NCBI RefSeq assembly: GCF_025143825.1
Contig: NZ_CP083560.1
Location: 1,426,001-1,490,000 of the forward strand
DNA length: 64,000 bases
Source: Sulfitobacter sp. S223
GTDB taxonomy: Bacteria; Pseudomonadota; Alphaproteobacteria; Rhodobacterales; Rhodobacteraceae
Reading direction: 5' to 3'
Shown here: one piece after another, positions 58,533 to 64,000 of the stretch
Layout: each line of letters opens with the position of its first letter
Position numbering within the stretch: the stretch's first letter is position 1
Made by a program: the position numbers and the translations under genes
The notes under the pieces: generated by a model
Told to the model about the DNA's origin: nothing
The model's database searches: none
Seen by the model: the letters and a program-made list of their open reading frames with translations, nothing else

Positions 58533-58642
58533 GATTGCTCCTTGTTGATGTTTCGCGGGAGCTATCCAGTCTTGGTGTCAGGATGAAGGGTCGTTTGACG
58601 CCCTCGGCAGAGCTTTGCCACAGGATCGGCGGATTGAGGCCG

Positions 58643-59035
58643 TTAACGTTTGAGGTGGTAGGAAAAGGTCAGCCGCGCAAGGTGGTCGATGGCCTGCAAT
58701 GGCAGTGGCCGATCTAGTGCTAGTCGAAGTGCGCGGTTGGTTTCATATTGAAATTCAGTGGGATAGATTTCTTGCATAGTGGCGCTGAGCGTTGTTTTGC
58801 AGTCCACAAAAAGCGCAAGTGTCTGCGGTGCGTTATCCTGCCACATAAGCCGAAGTGTGCTGCCCTGACGCGGGCGAATAGGTCGCCATGCGGGTTGACC
58901 CCATTTCAGGCTCTCGGTCAGAGGTCCCGCACCCGATCCCGCGGCTGCAGCAAGAATCACTGCGCGCATGTCAGTGAAAGCAGCGCGCGCGGGGGCGGGC
59001 CATAGCGATAGGGTTGCAGCAAAAGGATCAGCCAT
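58643..59035 (-). CDS. DUF1801 domain protein
   Basis: 130 residues of the DUF1801/YdhG type (unknown function, SufE- or Bet v1-like fold not certain): WPAPARAAFTDMRAVILAAA, LTESLKWGQPAWRP and LRLMWQDNAPQTLALFVDCK. Start set at ATG 59035. A minus-strand TATACT at 59042-59047 ends only seven bases before this ATG and I see no ribosome site, so the mRNA may be leaderless. A strong palindrome lies just upstream. Confidence 0.78.
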   Translation of the reverse strand: MADPFAATLSLWPAPARAAFTDMRAVILAAAAGSGAGPLTESLKWGQPAWRPIRPRQGSTLRLMWQDNAPQTLALFVDCKTTLSATMQEIYPTEFQYETNRALRLALDRPLPLQAIDHLARLTFSYHLKR

Positions 59036-59050
59036 GTTCACAGTATAGCA

Positions 59051-59083
59051 CAAACTTGCTGACACTTAATGTCAGCAAGTTTG
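59051..59083 (-). promoter_or_regulatory. 14-bp perfect inverted repeat upstream of the DUF1801 gene
   Basis: Half-site CAAACTTGCTGACA and its exact complement, five bases apart. It covers the -35 region relative to TATACT at 59042-59047, as an operator would. It lies 57 bases after the purF stop, so a terminator role is possible, but no T-run follows on the minus strand. Confidence 0.65.
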
Positions 59084-59139
59084 ATATGGTCATGGGCAAT
59101 ATATGGATCTGTCCGACCCTAGAAGGTCAGGGCGGGCCG

Positions 59140-60648
59140 CTATTCAGCGGCAGGCTTCATCACGAACCCGCTTTCGACCTTGTCGGTTGGTGTCACAGGA
59201 TATTCGCCCGAGAAGCAGGCATCACAGTATTGCGGGCAAGATTTATTGCGGCCCTCTGCTTCACCTACCGCACGGTACAGACCGTCCAGCGAAATGAATT
59301 TCAGACTGTCGACGCCGAGATGCTCGCGCATCTCTTCTTCCGACATGGTGGCTGCAAGCAGTTTGTCGCGGTCCGGCGTGTCCACACCGTAGAAGCATGG
59401 CCATGACGTGGGCGGGGACGCGATGCGAAAGTGGACCTCGGCAGCGCCGGCATCAAGAATCATCTCCTTGATTTTGCGGCTGGTCGTGCCTCGGACCACG
59501 GAATCGTCTACCAGAATGATCCGTTTCCCTTCCACCAATGCGCGGTTGACGTTCAGCTTCAGGCGGACACCCATGTTCCGGATGCTCTCGGTCGGTTCAA
59601 TGAATGTTCGGCCCATGTATTGATTGCGGATGATGCCCATAGCGTAGGGAATGCCGCTTTCGAGGCTGAACCCGATTGCGGCAGGGGTGCCGCTGTCGGG
59701 GACAGGGCAAACCATGTCGGCTTCTACCGGGGCCTCTTTGGCCAGTTCGCGGCCAATCGCTTCGCGGGTTTCATAGACCGAACGACCACCAAGAATGCTG
59801 TCAGGGCGGGAGAAGTAAACATGTTCGAAAATGCAGAACTTGGAAGGCTGGCGGCGGAAGGGGAAGTGGCTTTGCACACCCTCTTCGGTGATCACAACCA
59901 TTTCGCCCGGCTCAATCTCACGGACGAAATCGGCACCGACGATATCCAGCGCACAGGTCTCTGAGCTAAGCGCATAGCCGTCGCCGAGTTTGCCAAGCAC
60001 CAATGGGCGCACGCCAAGCGGGTCCCGTACACCGATCAGCTTCGTACGGGTCATGGCAACGATTGAAAACGCCCCCTCAACACGGCGCAATGCGTCTTCC
60101 ATCCGCTCGGGGATGTTGCGCTGCAAGGAACGCGCCATGAGGTGGATGATACATTCACTGTCGCTTGATGACTGAAAAATCGAACCGCGTTCGATCAATT
60201 CGCGGCGGAGCGCATTGGCGTTGGTGATGTTGCCGTTATGCGCAATCGCTGCGCCACCCATGGCGAATTCGCCAAAGAAGGGCTGCACGTCGCGAATAGC
60301 GGTCTGGCCTTTGGTGCCGGCGGTGGAATAGCGCACATGCCCGATGCCTATCGGGCCGGGCAGGGTTTCCATGACTTTTTGGCTGGTAAAGTTATCGCGG
60401 ACGTAACCAAAACGGCGGGCAGATTGGAAACCCACCTCTGGGTCATGGGTGACAATGCCGCCTGCTTCCTGCCCGCGGTGTTGCAACGCATGCAATCCAA
60501 GGGCAACGAAATTGGCTGCATCCGTAACACCGACAACGCCGAAAATCCCGCATTCTTCCTTTAGTTTATCATCATCACCTGCATCGGTCAGGTAAGATGT
60601 GTCAAAGGGATGGGCGGGGGGCATTGTCTTGGGCGGGGTATGGGACAA
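59140..60648 (-). CDS. purF: Amidophosphoribosyltransferase
   Basis: First committed step of purine synthesis: PRPP plus glutamine to phosphoribosylamine. About 502 aa. Seen: LKEECGIFGVVGV with the nucleophilic Cys (residue 33) exposed after propeptide removal, HNGNITNANALRRELIERG, the PRPP loop RIILVDDSVVRGTTSRKIKEM, and cysteines for an Fe-S cluster in PCFYG and SCPQYCDACFSGEYP. So it is the Bacillus-type Fe-S enzyme. I place the start at TTG 60648 because AGGAG lies exactly seven bases upstream; ATG 60624 lacks a ribosome site. Confidence 0.93.
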   Translation of the reverse strand: MSHTPPKTMPPAHPFDTSYLTDAGDDDKLKEECGIFGVVGVTDAANFVALGLHALQHRGQEAGGIVTHDPEVGFQSARRFGYVRDNFTSQKVMETLPGPIGIGHVRYSTAGTKGQTAIRDVQPFFGEFAMGGAAIAHNGNITNANALRRELIERGSIFQSSSDSECIIHLMARSLQRNIPERMEDALRRVEGAFSIVAMTRTKLIGVRDPLGVRPLVLGKLGDGYALSSETCALDIVGADFVREIEPGEMVVITEEGVQSHFPFRRQPSKFCIFEHVYFSRPDSILGGRSVYETREAIGRELAKEAPVEADMVCPVPDSGTPAAIGFSLESGIPYAMGIIRNQYMGRTFIEPTESIRNMGVRLKLNVNRALVEGKRIILVDDSVVRGTTSRKIKEMILDAGAAEVHFRIASPPTSWPCFYGVDTPDRDKLLAATMSEEEMREHLGVDSLKFISLDGLYRAVGEAEGRNKSCPQYCDACFSGEYPVTPTDKVESGFVMKPAAE

Positions 60649-60682
60649 GGGAGCGCTCCTGAGGCCGTCAAGGGATAGGGGT

Positions 60683-60711
60683 GTATTACGAAACTCTGCG
60701 CGCAGAGTCAC
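60683..60711 (-). promoter_or_regulatory. Candidate purF promoter with 16-bp palindrome
   Basis: On the minus strand GTGACT and TAATAC are 17 bases apart. Between them and overlapping the -35 is the perfect palindrome ACTCTGCGCGCAGAGT (60693-60708). The hexamers are weak matches; the palindrome is the solid observation. Confidence 0.45.
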
Positions 60712-60835
60712 GCTGCGATTAAGAGGTTTGTTTTGTCACGTCCAACCATCCGGCAGATATCCGCAAGGACACCCGCCGAGGCATATTTTCAAGCGTTTTA
60801 GAGAGAGAAATTCCCCTGAATACCCCAAGCGCCGA

Positions 60836-61393
60836 TTACTCGGCTGAACAGCTTGAGACGAGCTCTTCGTATTTCCCGGTAATCCAGCCAAGTGCCTGAT
60901 CAGGATCGGAGTTCTGGATGTCATCGGTGAAGCGGCCGAAGACGACCGAAGAGCGGCTTTCATCAACCACAGTGAACTGTTGGCCGGTGATGACAGTGGA
61001 ATAAACAAAAAAGCCGATTGCAACCAGCAAGATACCGCGCGCCACGCCGAAGACAAACCCGAGAGCCTGATCAAAGCCTCCGAGAATCGAGCGTTGAACA
61101 AGCGATGAGAACAAGGGCGTAAAGAGCGATACAATCACAAGGGTAATTGCCAGTACCAGCGTGAAGGCCCCGATGATTGACAGCTCACAGCTGTCGGCAA
61201 GAAATTCACCAATAACCGGTATCTCGCGAACCAAAGGTTCGACTTGGGGTGCGAATAGATAGGCAAGCACTGCTGCTGCAATCCAGCCGACAATGGCCAT
61301 CAGCTCACGTACAAAGCCGCGGCCATAAGCAAGCAGCGCCGACATCACAATGACCAGCGCCACAACGCCGTCAATGATGGTAAAACCTTCCAT
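60836..61393 (-). CDS. cvpA: CvpA family membrane protein
   Basis: 185 aa with four hydrophobic helices (about 1-20, 25-47, 62-85, 102-125) and the opening FTIIDGVVALVIVMSALLAYGRGFVRELMAI typical of CvpA. In E. coli cvpA heads the purF operon; here it also precedes purF, with a 187-base gap. Function in colicin V production or envelope homeostasis (family knowledge). Confidence 0.92.
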   Translation of the reverse strand: MEGFTIIDGVVALVIVMSALLAYGRGFVRELMAIVGWIAAAVLAYLFAPQVEPLVREIPVIGEFLADSCELSIIGAFTLVLAITLVIVSLFTPLFSSLVQRSILGGFDQALGFVFGVARGILLVAIGFFVYSTVITGQQFTVVDESRSSVVFGRFTDDIQNSDPDQALGWITGKYEELVSSCSAE

Positions 61394-61420
61394 GCTCGTC
61401 TTGCCTTTCTTCAGGGCGCG

Positions 61421-62788
61421 TTAACCAGCGCCAAATATTTCACCCACAAACGCCGTCAGGTCGGCCATCGGTCTAAGCGTAATACCCTCAACGCCTACAG
61501 CCTTGCCACCCTTGGGTGCGATTGCGGAGGTAAAACCAAGTTTTTGCGCTTCTTTCAACCTGTTTTCGGTCTGCGTCGCAGGACGTAACGCGCCAGAGAG
61601 GCTAAGCTCCCCAAAAACCACGGTTTCTGCGGGCAAGGCTGCATCCTCGCGTGCGCTCAAAAGCGCGCAGGCAACAGCCAGATCGGCAGCCGGCTCCGAA
61701 ATCTTCATTCCGCCGGCCACATTGAGATAGACATCCAGCCCTGCGAAGGGAATCCCGCAGCGTGCTTCAAGCACGGCCAAAATCATAGCCAGCCGCCCGC
61801 CGTCCCAGCCGACAACCGTGCGGCGGGCCTGCGAATGGGGCGAGGGGGCCACAAGGGCCTGTATCTCTACCAATACGGGGCGGGTGCCCTCGATACCGGC
61901 GAATACAACAGATCCGGCTGAGGGCGCACCCCGTTCGGACAAGAACAGCGCAGAGGGGTTGGTAACCTCGGCCAATCCGCGGCCAGTCATCTCGAATACA
62001 CCAATTTCATCGGCGGGGCCAAAGCGGTTCTTGACCGAGCGCAAGATGCGGAAGGGGTGGCCGCGTTCCCCTTCGAAGTACAGAACAGTGTCCACCATGT
62101 GTTCAACCACCCGGGGGCCCGCGATCTGGCCCTCTTTGGTGACGTGGCCGACCAGAACAACAGAGGTGCCAGTGCGTTTGGCAAAGGAGGTCAGCTCGTG
62201 ACTAGCGGCGCGCACCTGAGACACGGAACCAGGTGCGCTTTCGACGTTGTCCGCCCACATGGTCTGGATGGAATCGATGATGGCAAGGTCGGGGCGTTCC
62301 TTGTCCAGTGTGGTCAGGATGTCGCGCAGGTTGGTTTCGGCACCCAATTTTACGCTAGCGTCAGACAACCCCAGACGTTGCGCGCGCATGCGCACCTGCG
62401 CCGAGGCTTCCTCACCCGAGATATAGACGACCTTAAGGCCTTTGTTCGCGAAAGCAGCAGCCGCTTGCAGCAACAAGGTTGATTTCCCGATGCCGGGATC
62501 GCCGCCAACCAGAATGGCAGAGGCTGCGACCAGCCCGCCGCCCAAGACGCGGTCGAGTTCACCCAACCCGCTGAGCGTGCGCGGGGGCGGGGCCTCTTCT
62601 GTTGCCAGATCCATCAGCTCCATTGAGGTGCCGCGACGCGCACCCAATGTTTTTGACGGCGGGCCTGCGCTTATGCCCTTATCTTCCTGAATGGTGTTCC
62701 ACTCGCCGCAATTATCGCAGCGGCCTGACCACTTGGGATGTTTCTCGGCGCATTTTGTGCAGGTGAAGGTGGTGGTTGCTTTTGCCAT
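61421..62788 (-). CDS. radA: DNA repair protein RadA
   Basis: RecA-like branch-migration ATPase with a Lon-like domain; 455 aa. Seen: zinc finger CTKCAEKHPKWSGRCDNCGEW, Walker A GGDPGIGKSTLLLQ, the RadA motif KNRFGP, and the C-terminal Lon-protease-like domain (about 270-455) with VAGGMKISEPAADLAVA. The protease Ser-Lys pair is not expected in RadA. Confidence 0.97.
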   Translation of the reverse strand: MAKATTTFTCTKCAEKHPKWSGRCDNCGEWNTIQEDKGISAGPPSKTLGARRGTSMELMDLATEEAPPPRTLSGLGELDRVLGGGLVAASAILVGGDPGIGKSTLLLQAAAAFANKGLKVVYISGEEASAQVRMRAQRLGLSDASVKLGAETNLRDILTTLDKERPDLAIIDSIQTMWADNVESAPGSVSQVRAASHELTSFAKRTGTSVVLVGHVTKEGQIAGPRVVEHMVDTVLYFEGERGHPFRILRSVKNRFGPADEIGVFEMTGRGLAEVTNPSALFLSERGAPSAGSVVFAGIEGTRPVLVEIQALVAPSPHSQARRTVVGWDGGRLAMILAVLEARCGIPFAGLDVYLNVAGGMKISEPAADLAVACALLSAREDAALPAETVVFGELSLSGALRPATQTENRLKEAQKLGFTSAIAPKGGKAVGVEGITLRPMADLTAFVGEIFGAG

Positions 62789-62939
62789 GGCGCGTTAGTG
62801 CCTTGGGCGGCAGTCAGGATCAATGGGAAAAGGTTCTGCCAGGCGTGGATAGGGCAGCGTGATCTTCATCCGCCGCGTGGTTCGTTCAACGGGTTAGAGG
62901 GGCAACGCGATGGAGCACAGGTCGGCTTTGCCGTCGTGA

Positions 62940-63746
62940 TTATTCCGCTGCTTTTGGCAACTCATAAACGCTGTTGTCCAATGCTGTGCTATCAAGAGGC
63001 GTTTTGTCATCCTCTTCGATAGCTGAAACTTGCACGGTCGTTTCGCGGCCCAGTTGTGGCAAAATTTCACTCATTTCCTCAGACAAGCGGGCCAACTGTG
63101 CGGCAGCAACGCTTTCTTCCATCTCTACTTCATGCAGCCAGTGCTTCATCTCGGTTGAAATGGATTTGGCTTGGTCCAGACGGCTGTTAAACTGGCTGAT
63201 CTCTTCCTGACGCTGCTTAAGAAAGTCACGGGCGCGGCCAATCTTTTCGTCCGAGTAGACTTCAGCCAGCTCACGGCTGATGTGGCTCATTTGTGCAGCA
63301 ACCTCAAGTAGGGCAGGCTCAAGCGTGCTTAGGTCTGGGTGGTCGCGCAGATAGGCCAAACGCTCGCGTACGGCGTCGAATTCAGAGCTGAGCTGGAATG
63401 TGCGGCCACGGTCGGCGGCATGCACCGCGCCGTATGCACGGGCGACATCGTCCATCGACATGCTGAAGCGGCGATGTGAATTTTCAAGCTGCATGATGCG
63501 CGCATTGGCTGGCAGGAAAAAACAGATGCCCGCAGCCAGCACTGTCGCCGCGATCTGCACATACATGCCGGCATTCTCAACCGGTGCGCCAGCGTAGCTA
63601 AGCGGTAGGTCGATCCACGCCCAGAAACCCAAGGAAGCCATGATGGTTGCTGTTGTCAATGCAGCAGCACATGCGGCGAAGAAAAATAGCGCCAACCGCT
63701 GCATTAGATACTGAATAAAAAAGCCGACGGCTTTCAAGTTTTGCAT
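62940..63746 (-). CDS. Membrane-anchored coiled-coil protein next to radA
   Basis: 268 residues. Two N-terminal helices (about 13-48 and 62-83) are followed by a long charged helical region with heptad-like repeats (about 88-240; QLENSHRRFSMSMDDVARAYGAV, LKQRQEEISQFNSRLDQAKSI) and an acidic tail. No enzyme motif is seen. I recall proteins of this kind annotated vaguely as DNA repair protein in Rhodobacterales because of radA; I see no basis for that. The 150 bases between it and radA hold nothing I recognise. Confidence 0.72.
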   Translation of the reverse strand: MQNLKAVGFFIQYLMQRLALFFFAACAAALTTATIMASLGFWAWIDLPLSYAGAPVENAGMYVQIAATVLAAGICFFLPANARIMQLENSHRRFSMSMDDVARAYGAVHAADRGRTFQLSSEFDAVRERLAYLRDHPDLSTLEPALLEVAAQMSHISRELAEVYSDEKIGRARDFLKQRQEEISQFNSRLDQAKSISTEMKHWLHEVEMEESVAAAQLARLSEEMSEILPQLGRETTVQVSAIEEDDKTPLDSTALDNSVYELPKAAE

Positions 63747-63883
63747 GACCGATCCTCAGGCGAAAAAATAAGCAAAAATTCGCTTAGTCGAACCGGTTTC
63801 AGAGTAATCCGCTACCATTCGCTTGCAAAGGGAATTTAACCATGAACGCGTCAGATCTGCCGCCATTGTCCCCGTAAAGACAC

Positions 63884-64000
63884 TTAATTCCGTGATCTCG
63901 ATGACAATTGTTGTGTTTTCAAGCTTATGAGCAGGGACGCGATGATGCAAAAGGTAAACAAATAGAGGCCCCACGCGATTTCGATCCGTCCGATGCCGAT
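63884..64000 (-). CDS. C-terminal end of a membrane protein, partial
   Basis: The last 38 codons of a frame that enters from the right edge and stops at 63884. It holds one hydrophobic helix (IAWGLYLFTFCIIASLLISL) with a short basic tail, as at the end of a multi-helix inner-membrane protein. Too little is present to name a family. A competing frame over 63756-63974 is discussed under rejected items. Confidence 0.5.
   Translation of the reverse strand: MGIGRIEIAWGLYLFTFCIIASLLISLKTQQLSSRSRN

Noticed and set aside
63756-63974. A 72-codon minus-strand frame starting at ATG near the right edge
   Set aside because: It overlaps in another frame the membrane-protein C-terminus that stops at 63884, its translation has no recognisable pattern, and I see no ribosome site.

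Overview
The window reads as one contiguous piece of chromosome from an alphaproteobacterium of the order Rhodobacterales, most likely the marine Roseobacter group. This is inferred from gene order and protein character: a 14-subunit nuo operon interrupted by Rhodobacterales-type extra genes and followed by birA, coaX and an RNase J gene; the tatABC / AAA ATPase / LysM-M23 / pcm / surE block; the radA / cvpA / purF block; a Hint-domain protein; and a leucine-degradation operon. I see no rRNA, tRNA, CRISPR array, insertion sequence or prophage. Coding density is very high, with many ATGA, GTGA and TGATG junctions, and no gene-free stretch exceeds about 190 bases.

Layout. 1-3.7 kb, minus strand: glmU-glmS plus a PNPOx-family flavoprotein cut by the window edge (UDP-GlcNAc supply). 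3.8-5.7 kb, plus: a HAD phosphatase and a DegT-type aminotransferase, ending at a convergent hairpin against a second PNPOx-family gene. 6.3-15.9 kb, plus: leucine/isovalerate catabolism (ivd, acyl-CoA synthetase, mccB, mccA, HMG-CoA lyase, enoyl-CoA hydratase) with DUF983, ASCH and GST genes embedded, behind a candidate promoter/operator. 16.0-17.1 kb: a glycosyltransferase. 17.2-36.9 kb: nuoA to nuoN with eleven additional small genes inserted. 36.9-40.1 kb: birA, coaX and rnj, closed by a strong bidirectional terminator. 40.2-45.5 kb, minus: DEAD-box helicase, glycosyltransferase, prfC and a Hint protein. 45.7-50.9 kb, plus: an atypical SDR, an AlkD-like protein, a sodium/solute symporter, a lone ABC ATPase and two tandem Lin0512-family genes. 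50.9-51.5 kb, minus: a WYL regulator with a palindrome at its start codon. 51.7-54.7 kb, plus: tatABC, a DUF815 ATPase and a VOC protein. 54.7-63.7 kb, minus: NlpD-like LysM/degenerate M23 protein, pcm, surE, an SDR, two small proteins, purF, cvpA, radA and a membrane coiled-coil protein. A membrane-protein C-terminus runs off the right edge.

How the genes work together. The leucine cluster encodes the route from isovaleryl-CoA to acetyl-CoA plus acetoacetate; its carboxylase needs biotin, which the birA gene beyond nuoN would attach. Complex I dominates the centre. The least explained signal is what has been added to it: NuoE carries a long Ala/Lys-rich linker ending in a helix-hairpin-helix (COG3743-like) domain. 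The gene two steps before nuoF encodes a membrane-anchored protein with a paralogous linker and the same terminal domain. Membrane, lipoprotein and periplasmic small genes, including a 25-residue single-helix miniprotein, fill the other subunit junctions. This set is my best candidate for an under-described complex I accessory system. A second, weaker candidate is a CTGACA/TGTCAG palindrome shared by the WYL regulator and a DUF1801 gene 7.5 kb away.
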